In this document: positions 1-8,096 of the stretch, one piece after another
How the letters are laid out: each line of letters begins with the position of its first letter
How positions within the stretch are numbered: the stretch's first letter is position 1
Origin: Photobacterium sanctipauli
GTDB lineage: Bacteria; Pseudomonadota; Gammaproteobacteria; Enterobacterales; Vibrionaceae
NCBI RefSeq assembly: GCF_003026495.1
Contig: NZ_PYMA01000002.1
Span: forward strand, 434,001 to 498,000
DNA length: 64,000 bases
Reading direction: 5' to 3'
The notes under the pieces: model-generated
What the model was told of the DNA's origin: nothing
The model's database searches: none
Seen by the model: only the letters and a program-made list of their open reading frames with translations
Made by a program: the position numbers and the translations under genes

Positions 1-1
1 A

Positions 2-241
2 AAATGGCTTGAAGCGGTTGCTAAGCTGAAAGTGCGTTTTGGCGATATCGTTGATGGCCTAAGTGGCTTGGAAGACTTCAAGATGTTCCGCTTCGAACCA
101 ACTCAAGGTTTGTTCGTTAAGGGCTTTGGCCAAGCTTTCCAAGTGAGTGGCGATGATCTTGTTGATTTCGTTCACCTACAAGAAGGTCACAAGCGAATCA
201 AAGATGGCAGCGAAGTGACTGAACCATCGGAAGAGCTATAA
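2..241 (+). CDS. hutZ: Haem utilisation protein HutZ, C-terminal part
   Basis: The reading frame is open at the left edge, so only about the last 79 residues are present. They include FVKGFGQAFQVSGDDLVDF followed by HLQEGH, which I recognise as the conserved C-terminal half of HutZ/HugZ, the flavin-reductase-like split-barrel proteins of haem utilisation. In Vibrio, HutZ binds haem in the cytoplasm and takes part in releasing iron from it. The gene is usually found with hutW and hutX, which would lie to the left of this window. A GTG at 32 is internal, not the start. A strong hairpin follows. The function fits the two Fur-boxed TonB receptors at 33.6-38.2 kb. Confidence 0.85.
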   Translation, partial: KWLEAVAKLKVRFGDIVDGLSGLEDFKMFRFEPTQGLFVKGFGQAFQVSGDDLVDFVHLQEGHKRIKDGSEVTEPSEEL

Positions 242-295
242 CGCAGGCGTGTTAGCGTCGGCTATATAAGAGCACAAAAAGTGTTCGAATAAATT

Positions 296-336
296 CAACA
301 GCCTAGGGATGCTCACCCTGGGCTGTTGTCGTTTTA
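296..336 (+). terminator. Terminator after hutZ
   Basis: A 13-bp stem (296-308 with 316-328, one G-T wobble) with a 7-nt loop is followed by TCGTTTTA. It lies 55 bases after the hutZ stop. Confidence 0.75.
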
Positions 337-447
337 GGGGATTATAACGGACTCTGACGGATAGTCTTGATCGTGATCATCCTCTATTTTTTCATCACTT
401 GAAGCCACGAAAATACGTGTGATAATTAGACTAACTATAACCATAAG

Positions 448-855
448 ATGGATAAAGCCATGTCAACCGAATCGACCAAGGGTGTCCGCCTTGCCTATAT
501 TGCAAGCTTTCTAACCCCCTTAACACTGATGATCTCAGGCATATTTGCCGTGATTTATTCAGCTTACAAGCTGAACAAGGGCACAGATGAGCTGAGCTAT
601 ACCCACTATTACACCATCATTCGCACCTTCTTTTACTTCTTCACCTTTTTCGTGGTGCTGGGTGTAACAGCGGCAACCACAACGGGCATGCTAGCAGGCG
701 CTGAGTATTGGGTTTATAGCCCACTACTGCACAAAGTCCTGCAGGCGATTCCTGTGGTAGGCTTGATTATTGCTGGTTTGGCAATTGTGAAATGGTTTAT
801 CCAACATATTCGCGGTTTGAAGCTACTGAAAGCTAACCAACCGATTGAGTTGTAA
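448..855 (+). CDS. Small integral membrane protein, possibly DUF4870-like
   Basis: A 135-residue protein with about three hydrophobic segments, near residues 14-40, 60-82 and 92-115. A basic, amphipathic tail follows (HIRGLKLLKANQ). The spacing of the segments and the SYTHYYTIIRTFFYF stretch recall small DUF4870/Tic20-like membrane proteins, but I do not recognise it firmly and give no function. There are two candidate starts, ATG at 448 and ATG at 460 (MSTEST...); neither has a strong ribosome binding site. It is flanked by terminator-like hairpins on both sides, so it is probably transcribed alone. Confidence 0.7.
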   Translation: MDKAMSTESTKGVRLAYIASFLTPLTLMISGIFAVIYSAYKLNKGTDELSYTHYYTIIRTFFYFFTFFVVLGVTAATTTGMLAGAEYWVYSPLLHKVLQAIPVVGLIIAGLAIVKWFIQHIRGLKLLKANQPIEL

Positions 856-884
856 CTGACAACATCATTGAAAAATGAATAATT

Positions 885-918
885 GAAAGCCGAAGCCATC
901 GTGTTTCGGCTTTTTCGT
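885..918 (+). terminator. Terminator after the small membrane protein
   Basis: AAGCCGAA pairs with TTTCGGCTT around a short loop and is followed by TTTCG and then nine T. This is a textbook rho-independent terminator 30 bases after the stop at 855. Confidence 0.85.
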
Positions 919-1027
919 TTTTTTTTGGGAACTGTGAAGCAAAAGTGCAGCCACTATACTTTCATTAACCCGTAACGCGCATCTTAGTGTCATGCTGAGC
1001 CGCGAAATACAGTTAGGAGGCGGGATG

Positions 1028-1216
1028 ATGGCAACGAGCAAACAGACCTCAAAAGCAACAGAATCCATTCGTGACGAGCGTCAGCAGCCAATGAGTATGC
1101 ACGAGGGAATTGCGCCGTGGTGCGATTGCTGTGTGTGCGAGGCTGAACCTTATTGGGCTGAGGTCGCTGAAGAGATGGGGATAAGCTTAAGTGATTATGA
1201 AGAGGCAGATAAATGA
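1028..1216 (+). CDS. Small cysteine-cluster protein of unknown function
   Basis: A 62-residue soluble acidic protein. The start was chosen because a perfect AGGAGG at 1015-1020 sits 7 bases before ATG 1028; ATG 1025 is also possible, while ATG 992 lies upstream of that site. The centre carries the cluster PWCDCCVCEAEPYW, with four cysteines within six residues, flanked by an acidic helix. That spacing (CxCCxC) suggests metal or iron-sulphur binding or a redox role, but this is inference and I do not recognise the family. The next gene is convergent, with a hairpin between them. Confidence 0.6.
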   Translation: MATSKQTSKATESIRDERQQPMSMHEGIAPWCDCCVCEAEPYWAEVAEEMGISLSDYEEADK

Positions 1217-1228
1217 AGTTGAGATAGC

Positions 1229-1256
1229 CGTCCCCACCGGAGGAAGAGTGGGGACG
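1229..1256. terminator. Shared hairpin between convergent genes
   Basis: CGTCCCCAC (1229-1237) pairs perfectly with GTGGGGACG (1248-1256) over a 10-nt loop. It lies 12 bases from each of two convergent stops. There is no T-tract, so termination efficiency is uncertain. Confidence 0.45.
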
Positions 1257-1267
1257 ACAAGACGGAC

Positions 1268-1834
1268 TTACTGAAGGCTGGTCAGTAGTTCATTCAGTTC
1301 GGTAACCAGCTTTTCCGTGTCTGGGTTTTGTTCTTTCATCGCCGCAAAGGTGTCTTTTTGTAGCTTCTCTTGCATTGCCATGAGTTCTTCGTCAGCAAGA
1401 ATCGACTCGCGTTGCATTGCCATGGCTTTCTTGGCGTCGGCAAATTCTTGGATTAACTTACTGCGCTCTTCTTCGCTGGTGGCTTCATCGCGAACCTTGG
1501 TTTGAATTTCTTGTGCTTTAGTAATGAAAGCGTTGGGATCATAGCCAATTTCTTCAGCTTTTTTCTGATAGGCCGTTTCGAACGCTTTGGCTTGCTCAAC
1601 CAGATCAGGGTTGGATTGCAGCGTCTGTTGGCGAATACTGGTCAAATCGCGCTGAATTGAATTGATTCGGTGGGTAGTTTCTTGCTGGTTGGCAACAGTT
1701 TCCGTTGCTGCATCACTTGCGTTGGCTTTCGGCGCAAGGGCAAACATGGCAACAAGCATGAGTGGTAATGAATACTTGGCAAACTTAACAGCAAGGCTCG
1801 ATGGTTGGGCTACGCGTGCTTGAGTGTTTTGCAT
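1268..1834 (-). CDS. Exported coiled-coil protein of unknown function
   Basis: 188 residues. After a basic N-terminus there is a hydrophobic stretch (SLPLMLVAMFALAP, about 23-36) and a plausible signal peptidase site at ANA/SD near residue 40. The rest is almost entirely charged, glutamine-rich and alanine-rich helix with heptad character and no cysteine, which suggests a periplasmic coiled-coil protein. A ribosome binding site AAGGA stands 7 bases before the ATG. I recognise no family. The long periodic helix resembles periplasmic chaperones of the Skp/Spy type only in general character. Confidence 0.7.
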   Translation of the reverse strand: MQNTQARVAQPSSLAVKFAKYSLPLMLVAMFALAPKANASDAATETVANQQETTHRINSIQRDLTSIRQQTLQSNPDLVEQAKAFETAYQKKAEEIGYDPNAFITKAQEIQTKVRDEATSEEERSKLIQEFADAKKAMAMQRESILADEELMAMQEKLQKDTFAAMKEQNPDTEKLVTELNELLTSLQ

Positions 1835-2011
1835 ATCTGGTCCTTTATAATAATTAGAACTTACCCGTTTTATACATCAACAAAAAATGAATTATCGTGA
1901 CGGGTTATATGTTGATAAGCAATGTATACAAGCTATGTATTGCAATTGTCAGTGCATTGTCATGAAGGCTTGACGATTGCTGAACGAGGCGGATATCTGG
2001 GATCTAGCTGC

Positions 2012-2040
2012 AAAAAAGCCGGCAATCCATATGCCGGCAA
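2012..2040 (-). terminator. Terminator after torD
   Basis: Read on the minus strand, GCCGGC pairs with GCCGGC around a 7-nt loop and is followed by TTTTTT. It lies about 50 bases beyond the torD stop. Confidence 0.8.
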
Positions 2041-2087
2041 CAATGAGATAGTGTTTTTGAATCGCCAGCTATATGCTGGTCGTATAG

Positions 2088-2747
2088 TTAACTGTGTGAC
2101 TCTTCGCCAGCAAGAAATGCCGCGTCTAGGTGGCAGAACGCGACCAACACTTGGGCCGCGGCGGCATAGAAGCCGAACTTATCGCGTGACTGCGCGGCGG
2201 TAGCGAAAGTTGGTACCCAGTTCAGCAGCATTGTGTTGATGAAGTCTAGCTGAGCTTGCATGAGGGGCTCGGCACCTTCTTCAGAACCTTGCTGGTTTGC
2301 CATGATGATGAGGTTACCCATGAAGTCCAGCTCGACAGCAAGATGGTCGGCAGGCTCGTTGAAGTCTTTTCGCTGGGCAATGTTGTATTGCTCCATCAAC
2401 GAGTTCATGTCCTGTGCCGGCTTATCGTTCATCAGGCCACTTTCACCCACATACATCGAAGCGTAAGGCAGGGCTCCTGATTTTGGTGTGCTTAGGAATA
2501 AGCCGCAGAAGTCAGCAGCGAGCTCTAGCTGGGCATCTTCGCGCTCATCAAGGCGTTTGATGGCATCGCGGAACGCCTCTACCGGCTGCTTTAGATCTGG
2601 CGTCATGGCAAGGCCGGAAAGGAAAGTGACCACCTCACCGCTGTTATATTGCTCGATATCTTGCTCTGTTAACTCGCGAGCAAAAAGCGAAGACATCCAC
2701 CAGTAGATTTCGGCACGTTGTTCGTTGAAAGCAATAAACTCTTTCAT
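2088..2747 (-). CDS. torD: TorD, chaperone for TMAO reductase
   Basis: 219 residues, the normal length for TorD. It is an all-helical cytoplasmic chaperone of the TorD/DmsD family that binds the twin-arginine leader and core of apo-TorA and helps load the molybdenum cofactor before export. Family features include [18 protein letters not shown] near the start, the central [20 protein letters not shown] stretch, and [13 protein letters not shown] near residue 150. The start was moved from an upstream in-frame codon to ATG 2747 because TTGGAG lies 6 bases before it. It follows torA by 200 bases with a terminator between, so its supply relative to torA may be attenuated or it may have its own promoter. 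Confidence 0.92.
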   Translation of the reverse strand: MKEFIAFNEQRAEIYWWMSSLFARELTEQDIEQYNSGEVVTFLSGLAMTPDLKQPVEAFRDAIKRLDEREDAQLELAADFCGLFLSTPKSGALPYASMYVGESGLMNDKPAQDMNSLMEQYNIAQRKDFNEPADHLAVELDFMGNLIIMANQQGSEEGAEPLMQAQLDFINTMLLNWVPTFATAAQSRDKFGFYAAAAQVLVAFCHLDAAFLAGEESHS

Positions 2748-2888
2748 TGGCACTCCAAGTAAAGGCAATCAGGACAACGAGCGAATAGTGTTAGGGTCGC
2801 TGCCGTGATGGGAAAACATATTCAAATATAATTGATTGTATTAGTTACAGATAATTATATGTGAATAGGTTTTAGGTACATAATTAAT

Positions 2889-2926
2889 GGGAAGAAAAAG
2901 TGTAGTCAGGGAATTCTCCCTGACTA
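2889..2926 (-). terminator. Terminator between torA and torD
   Basis: TAGTCAGGGA (2903-2912) pairs perfectly with TCCCTGACTA (2917-2926) over a 4-nt loop. On the minus strand it is followed by CTTTTTCTTCCC. It stands just after the torA stop and before torD, so torD depends on read-through or on its own promoter. Confidence 0.75.
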
Positions 2927-2947
2927 CTTACTTATTGGCTAACGCGC

Positions 2948-5479
2948 TTATTCTAGGTCCATTGCTGGGAATAGCGGGTTAATGTCAGTCACTTCCGTTG
3001 GGCCGTTGAAGCCAGTCACCGCTGGCACGGGACCTGTGTATTTCTCAACGTTAACCAGTGCAGAGGCAGCCGATGTTGCCTGAGCAAGCTTAGAAGAACC
3101 GATGTCTTGTGTTAGTACGTTCGGATCGCCGTAAGTACAAATGGTACCAGGCTTGCCGCCTTCTAGCGGGCTGTACCATGCACCTTCGTGGATACGACAA
3201 ACGCCAGACTTGTAGTCGTCAGTCACAACGGCACCGGCCAGTACTTCACCACGGTCGTTGAATACGCGAACGATATCACCAGACTTGATGCCGCGAGCAT
3301 TCGCGTCTTCAGTGCTTAGGTAGATTGGTTCACGGTCAGCCACAGCGTAAGTACCACGGTGTTCAGTTGAAGAACATAGCTGTGAGTGCAGACGGTGTTT
3401 CGGGTGCGTGCTCTGCAAGTTCAGCGGGAACTTCTCGGAACGTGGACCGCCGTGGCTGCGTTCTGTCTTCTCGAACCACATTGGGTGGCCCTGACAGTCG
3501 TCGTAACCCATATCTGCAATGGTCTTACAGTAGATTTCGATAAGGCCCGAAGCGGTACCTAGTGGCTCCAAATCAGGTTCCTTACGGAATGATTCGTGAC
3601 GAACCCACTCAGTGCCCGCAGGGAACTCGATGAAGCCTTCACCTTCCCAGAACTTCTTGAAGTTAGGCATACGTACACCGATACCACGGCCCTGTAGGCG
3701 TGCACCGTTGTAGATTTCTTCAATCCACTCCATTTGCGTCTTGCCCGCCGTGAAAGCTTCTTCACGGTCGTAGCGGCGACATAGCTCGCGGAAGATATCG
3801 AAGTCGTCTTTCGCTTCGTACATTGGCTCAACCACTTTAGGTAGCGCGATGATACCTGCGTTTGAGTGGTTGCCGTATTGCTCGATGTCGTTACGCTCGT
3901 GCGTGGTGGTTGCTGGCAGAACGATGTCGGCAAAGCGACAAGTTGCCGTCCACTGAGTTTCAACAGAAACAACCGTTTCTAGCTTGCGCCACGCCTTGAT
4001 CATCTTGTTACGATCTTGGTGGTGGTGGAACGGGTTGTTACCACAGAAGATGGCCATCTTCATCTCAGGGAAGGTGATGCGGTGACCGTAGGCATCGATA
4101 GTCTTACCAGGGTTCTCGATACAGTCGACGAAACGCGCAACCGGGATGTAAGTCGAGTAGCCTTTGTAAGAACCGTTGTGGATTGGGTCAACGCCAGTCA
4201 CACCACTGAAGCCTGACATTAGCGGGCCGTTTGACGTGATAGAGCCTGCATCATTGTAGTGCCAGCCGAAGCCGAAACCACCGCCTGGTAGGCCGATTTG
4301 GCCTAGCATTGCAGCTACTACAACCAGCATCCAAGCGTACTGCTCACCGTGCTGCATGCGCTGTAGACACCAGCCACCGATAATCTGAGTACGGCCTGAA
4401 GCCATCTGGCGTGCTAGTTCACGGATAGTGTCAGCATCGATGCCACAGATTTTCTCAGCCCACTCAGGTGTTTTCTCAACGCCGTCTTTCTCACCGGTTA
4501 GGTAAGGGATGAACTTGTCAAAGCCTGTGGTGTAGTCGCGAATGAACTCTTTGTTGTAAAGATTTTCATTGTAAAGCGTGTGAGCGATAGCCAGCATTAG
4601 CGGGACGTCAGTCTGCGGGTTAACTGCGATTTGTTCGCCGCCAACAAGCTTCTGAGTCGTCGATTTCACTGGGTCAACGTAGATCACCTTGATCTCGTTG
4701 TTCTTCACTTTCTCAGCCAGCTGCTCGTAGTACTCGATTGGGCTGTGGTCAGGGACTAGCCAGCCAACCTGTAGGTTTTTAACCGGATCAGAACCCCAGA
4801 TAACGATGGTATCTGAGTGTTCAAGTACTAGCGGCCAAGACGTCTGCTGCTCGTATACTTCCATTGCGCCGGCAACGTAAGGGAGAACAACCTGAGCGGC
4901 ACCTGTTGAGTAGTCACCCATCTTGCTTAGGTAAGTACCATGCAGGCCGATGGCACGCATCATGATAGTACCAGCAGAGTGTAGTTTACCTACTGACTGC
5001 CAACCGGTGTGGCCAGCGTACAATGCACTTGGGCCGTAGTTGTTCTGAACACGTTCCATTTCATGGTAGAAGAAATCCAGTGCCTGTGACCACGGCACAC
5101 GAACGAAACGGTTATCACCACGCTGTGTCGTGTCTGACTTGTAGCCGTGTTTTAGCCAGTCTAGGCGTACCATTGGGTACTTAACACGTGCAGGGTTGTA
5201 AACAACTTCACGAACGCCATTGATCATTGACGTTGGGTTTTTGTCTTTTTCAAACGGTACGGTATCTACCCATACGCCGTTCTCAACTTTAGCGCGGAAG
5301 GCACCCCAGTGAGAGCCAGATAGCACCTCGCCGGTAAAGTTAGCTTTGGTTTCCGTTGCAGCCATTGCGTTGCGTGGGGCAAGCAGGCTAGTACCAACAA
5401 CAGATGCAGCACTTGCTGCAACCATGCCAGATAGGAAGCGACGGCGTGAAATGCCTTTATTTAGAATTTGAGTCGCCAT
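2948..5479 (-). CDS. torA: TMAO reductase TorA, periplasmic molybdoenzyme
   Basis: 843 residues, matching E. coli and Shewanella TorA. It reduces trimethylamine N-oxide to trimethylamine in the periplasm, taking electrons from TorC. A twin-arginine signal SRRRFL (residues 11-16) and a cleavage site near residue 40 (NAMA/A) show Tat export of the folded, cofactor-loaded enzyme. The DMSO-reductase-family molybdopterin domains follow. The molybdenum-ligating serine is expected in GDYST (Ser191 of the precursor), as in TorA/DMSO reductase rather than cysteine-ligated nitrate reductases. The N-terminal iron-sulphur cysteine motif is absent, as is normal for TorA. It lies 64 bases after torC in the same transcript. 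Confidence 0.96.
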   Translation of the reverse strand: MATQILNKGISRRRFLSGMVAASAASVVGTSLLAPRNAMAATETKANFTGEVLSGSHWGAFRAKVENGVWVDTVPFEKDKNPTSMINGVREVVYNPARVKYPMVRLDWLKHGYKSDTTQRGDNRFVRVPWSQALDFFYHEMERVQNNYGPSALYAGHTGWQSVGKLHSAGTIMMRAIGLHGTYLSKMGDYSTGAAQVVLPYVAGAMEVYEQQTSWPLVLEHSDTIVIWGSDPVKNLQVGWLVPDHSPIEYYEQLAEKVKNNEIKVIYVDPVKSTTQKLVGGEQIAVNPQTDVPLMLAIAHTLYNENLYNKEFIRDYTTGFDKFIPYLTGEKDGVEKTPEWAEKICGIDADTIRELARQMASGRTQIIGGWCLQRMQHGEQYAWMLVVVAAMLGQIGLPGGGFGFGWHYNDAGSITSNGPLMSGFSGVTGVDPIHNGSYKGYSTYIPVARFVDCIENPGKTIDAYGHRITFPEMKMAIFCGNNPFHHHQDRNKMIKAWRKLETVVSVETQWTATCRFADIVLPATTTHERNDIEQYGNHSNAGIIALPKVVEPMYEAKDDFDIFRELCRRYDREEAFTAGKTQMEWIEEIYNGARLQGRGIGVRMPNFKKFWEGEGFIEFPAGTEWVRHESFRKEPDLEPLGTASGLIEIYCKTIADMGYDDCQGHPMWFEKTERSHGGPRSEKFPLNLQSTHPKHRLHSQLCSSTEHRGTYAVADREPIYLSTEDANARGIKSGDIVRVFNDRGEVLAGAVVTDDYKSGVCRIHEGAWYSPLEGGKPGTICTYGDPNVLTQDIGSSKLAQATSAASALVNVEKYTGPVPAVTGFNGPTEVTDINPLFPAMDLE

Positions 5480-5543
5480 AAATTAAACCCTTAATTTGAA
5501 TGCTTTGAGCAGAGGGTGGAACCTGTGTCCCACCCGTCAGGAA

Positions 5544-6710
5544 TTAGTGCGCGCCTGCGCCGCCAGTATCGTTAGCGTGGTTCTGAAGGTACTTCAGTAG
5601 GGTACGTTCTTCAGTTTTGCTTAGGCGGTAGTAAGCACTCATTGCGTTTAGGCTTGCAATCCAACCGTTCGCACCGAAATGGTCAGGTGTCGGTGCCGCG
5701 TGACATGCTGTACATGTTGAGCCGTACATGTCTTCCGCGTAGTTCCAGATTGGCTGGATGTCGTCGATCATGTCTTCAGCCGTGATCCAAGCTTCTACAG
5801 AAACATGCTGCCAAACGATGTCAGTGGTGCTGTCTGTTTGCTCTTCGATAAGTGTTTCTGTTGCTTTCACGTCACCGCGGATAGTGGCTTTGAATACGCG
5901 CTTACCCATGTATTCAGTCAGTACGCGGCCACGACCTGCTTTTTCTAGCCAGCCGTCAATGCGTACTTTCAGCATGTCGTCTTTACGCTCTAGTACTGAT
6001 ACTTCAGATGCAGGTAGTAGGTTGCCCGATACCGTGCCTGACGTATCCGCTGCTGCGTATAGGTTTTTCTCACCCAGCGAGTAAAGTACTTCAGCTGTTG
6101 CGCCTTGCGATTGCGCCGTTGCTTGAAGCTCTTGGAAGTCTTTCTGGAAGCCGCCAGCCATGTTTGGTAGCTCGTGAGCAATACCTTTGTGACACTCGAT
6201 ACAGTTCATGTCTTCCGCTGCTGCTTTCTTCATTTCAAAAGCGGCTTGAGCCGATTGCTTGCTGTGATCCATATCGTCGTAAGAGTGACAGCTCTTACAG
6301 GTTTTCGAGTTTTGGCCGCTCATACGGTTCCAAACCGTTTGTGCCATCTCTAGTCGGTGCTCTTCGAATTTCTCAGGCGTATCGATTTTGCCTGTCACGA
6401 AGTGGTGGTAGAGGTCTTTTGCTGCTTCCAGCTTACGGAAAACTTTGCCTGGAAAATCTTTTGGCTGGTGGCAGTCAACACAGCCAGCTTGTACGCCAGA
6501 TGCATTTTGGAAGTGAACAGTTTCTTTATATTCTTCGAAGTTCTGTTGCATGGTATGGCATGAAGTACAGAATTCATTGGTTGAAGTCAGTTCAAAACCT
6601 TTATGAACAACAACCGTACCTGCAAGAGTAATACCGATACCAACCAGAACCAAAGCAAGAATAGGGTACTTGCTGCTTGGCTTGATTAACTTTTGCCAAA
6701 GTTTTTTCAT
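5544..6710 (-). CDS. torC: TorC, pentahaem c-type cytochrome
   Basis: 388 residues from ATG 6710 (an in-frame ATG at 6725 would add MESST; MKKLW is the usual family start). An N-terminal membrane anchor (about residues 16-35) precedes a NapC/NirT-type tetrahaem domain with CxxCH at 48-52, 76-80, 137-141 and 169-173. A C-terminal monohaem domain carries the fifth CxxCH at 332-336. TorC takes electrons from menaquinol in the inner membrane and passes them to TorA. In E. coli its C-terminal domain also influences TorS signalling. It is the first gene of torCAD, transcribed away from torR. Confidence 0.96.
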   Translation of the reverse strand: MKKLWQKLIKPSSKYPILALVLVGIGITLAGTVVVHKGFELTSTNEFCTSCHTMQQNFEEYKETVHFQNASGVQAGCVDCHQPKDFPGKVFRKLEAAKDLYHHFVTGKIDTPEKFEEHRLEMAQTVWNRMSGQNSKTCKSCHSYDDMDHSKQSAQAAFEMKKAAAEDMNCIECHKGIAHELPNMAGGFQKDFQELQATAQSQGATAEVLYSLGEKNLYAAADTSGTVSGNLLPASEVSVLERKDDMLKVRIDGWLEKAGRGRVLTEYMGKRVFKATIRGDVKATETLIEEQTDSTTDIVWQHVSVEAWITAEDMIDDIQPIWNYAEDMYGSTCTACHAAPTPDHFGANGWIASLNAMSAYYRLSKTEERTLLKYLQNHANDTGGAGAH

Positions 6711-6817
6711 AGTGGAAGATTCCATTTAAGAATGAATGTCTGCCGTAAACTACGGTGACGTATAAATTTTTATGGTTTAATCTTAATTCCACGATGTGAA
6801 TAAGGATAAGGGCAGCG

Positions 6818-6856
6818 GTGAACAGGATTTTCATTTTTATGACAAATTGTGAACAG
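6818..6856. promoter_or_regulatory. Candidate TorR boxes between torR and torC
   Basis: GTGAACAG occurs twice in the same orientation, at 6818-6825 and 6849-6856, 31 bases apart (about three helical turns). Read on the torC strand it is CTGTTCAC, close to the E. coli tor-box decamer CTGTTCATAT. The sites lie about 110-145 bases upstream of torC and 56-94 bases before torR, so they could serve both promoters. Confidence 0.65.
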
Positions 6857-6911
6857 CTGACCGTTATGCTAAGTTTTAAAAGAACAGTAAATAAGACATA
6901 AAGAGAAAAAC

Positions 6912-7625
6912 ATGAGTCACCATGTACTTGTTGTAGAGGACGAGATTGTTACCCGCACAAAGCTGGTTGGGTACTTTGAAAACGAGGGATACAAGGTCAG
7001 CCAAGCCGAAAGTGGCGCGCAAATGCGTGAGGTAATGGCGAGCGAAAAAATCGACTTGGTCATGCTGGATATTAACCTGCCTGGCGAGGATGGCCTGATG
7101 CTGACGCGTGAACTTCGCAGCCGCTCTGAAGTCGGTATTATCTTGGTTACCGGCCGGACAGACAGTATCGACCGTATTGTCGGGCTGGAAATGGGCGCCG
7201 ATGATTATGTCACCAAACCGTTCGAACTGCGCGAGCTGCTAGTTCGCGTCAAAAACCTGCTATGGCGTATTTCCTTGGTTGAAAAAGCCCGCGACGAGAC
7301 CATGGTAGAGCTACAAGAAGACAGCATCATTCGATTTGGTGATTGGCAGTTTGATATCAACAAGCGCGCGCTGACTCACGGCGGTGTGCCAGTCAAACTG
7401 ACCAAGGCCGAGTACGAATTACTGGTGGCTTTTTCTTCCCATCCTAATGTAGTGCTTAGCCGTGAACGTATTTTGAATATGCTAAGCCATCGGGTTGAAG
7501 CGCCAAATGATAGAACCATCGATGTTTTGATCCGTCGCATGCGTTCAAAGATGGAAGTTGACCCGAAAAACCCCCAGATTTTTGTCACGGTTCACGGTGA
7601 AGGATACATGTTTGCTGGTGACTAA
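6912..7625 (+). CDS. torR: TorR, OmpR-family response regulator for TMAO respiration
   Basis: 237 residues. The receiver domain (about 1-120) has the acidic pocket VVEDE (residues 7-11), the phosphoacceptor Asp53 in LDINLPGEDG, and the conserved lysine in DDYVTKPF. A winged-helix DNA-binding domain follows (about 140-235), ending in NDRTIDVLIRRMRSKME and HGEGYMF. Position and divergence from torCAD identify it as TorR, which activates torCAD when TMAO is present. Its partners TorS (sensor kinase) and TorT (periplasmic TMAO binder), adjacent in E. coli, are not in this window. A terminator follows 50 bases later. Confidence 0.92.
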   Translation: MSHHVLVVEDEIVTRTKLVGYFENEGYKVSQAESGAQMREVMASEKIDLVMLDINLPGEDGLMLTRELRSRSEVGIILVTGRTDSIDRIVGLEMGADDYVTKPFELRELLVRVKNLLWRISLVEKARDETMVELQEDSIIRFGDWQFDINKRALTHGGVPVKLTKAEYELLVAFSSHPNVVLSRERILNMLSHRVEAPNDRTIDVLIRRMRSKMEVDPKNPQIFVTVHGEGYMFAGD

Positions 7626-7671
7626 ATTAGCGGCACTCAGCTGCAGCTGATTTGTCATAAGTTGTCATATT

Positions 7672-7703
7672 TAGGCCGATATAGATGCTATGTCGGCCTT
7701 TTT
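7672..7703 (+). terminator. Terminator after torR
   Basis: AGGCCGA pairs with TCGGCCT around an AT-rich loop, followed by TTTTC. Confidence 0.8.
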
Positions 7704-8031
7704 CATACCTGATAATCGGCACTTTTGTTGATCTCAATCAATAAATGTTAATTGTTATGAATAGGTTAAAACGCTAAAAAATGGCTTTTTCATCAAAAAT
7801 TCGAATGAAACACGGCTATATTTTGCATGAAAGTGATGGGTGAACGCTAAATATTAAATAAAATTAACCATCTATTTTTATTGTTCATTGTAGCGATTCA
7901 TCCTGGTTGCTGTTTTTGTCGCCAGTTGGTTGGCTAAAAAAGCGTCATTCAAACCAGCGTGACAAAAATAAATACGTAAATGGAATAAGCTGGAAAGCGT
8001 ATTTAATGGGATGTGAATGGGATAAGACAAT
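7704..8031. other. Long convergent intergenic region with inverted repeats
   Basis: There is no convincing protein gene between torR and panP, which converge. The stretch holds the FNR-type site at 7728-7741. It also has a long imperfect inverted repeat, GGGTGAACGCTA (7838-7849) against TAGCGATTCATCC (7891-7903) with one wobble and one bulge, and with further AT pairing inside. A second inverted repeat is TAAATACG (7970-7977) against CGTATTTA (7998-8005). A regulatory RNA is possible. Confidence 0.45.
7728..7741. promoter_or_regulatory. Perfect FNR-type site, no gene attached
   Basis: TTGATCTCAATCAA matches the FNR consensus TTGAT-N4-ATCAA in every defined base. It lies just beyond the torR terminator in a convergent intergenic region, so it precedes no annotated gene. 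If it acts as a class II activator site on the plus strand, transcription would start near 7776. Confidence 0.6.
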
Positions 8032-8058
8032 AAAAAGCCTGACTTAAATAGTCAGGCT
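8032..8058 (-). terminator. Terminator after panP
   Basis: AGCCTGAC (8037-8044) pairs with GTCAGGCT (8051-8058). On the minus strand the stem is followed by TTTTTATTG. Confidence 0.85.
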
Positions 8059-8096
8059 TTACCGTTGTGCTTAACGAAAGTAACGGCCAATCGTAT

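Noticed and set aside
1922..2203. 93-codon open frame overlapping the end of torD
   Set aside because: Half of it is antisense to torD and it runs through the torD terminator. No protein features.
6008..6631. 207-codon open frame on the plus strand opposite torC
   Set aside because: It lies entirely antisense to a well-supported pentahaem cytochrome gene, has no ribosome binding site and no recognisable protein pattern.
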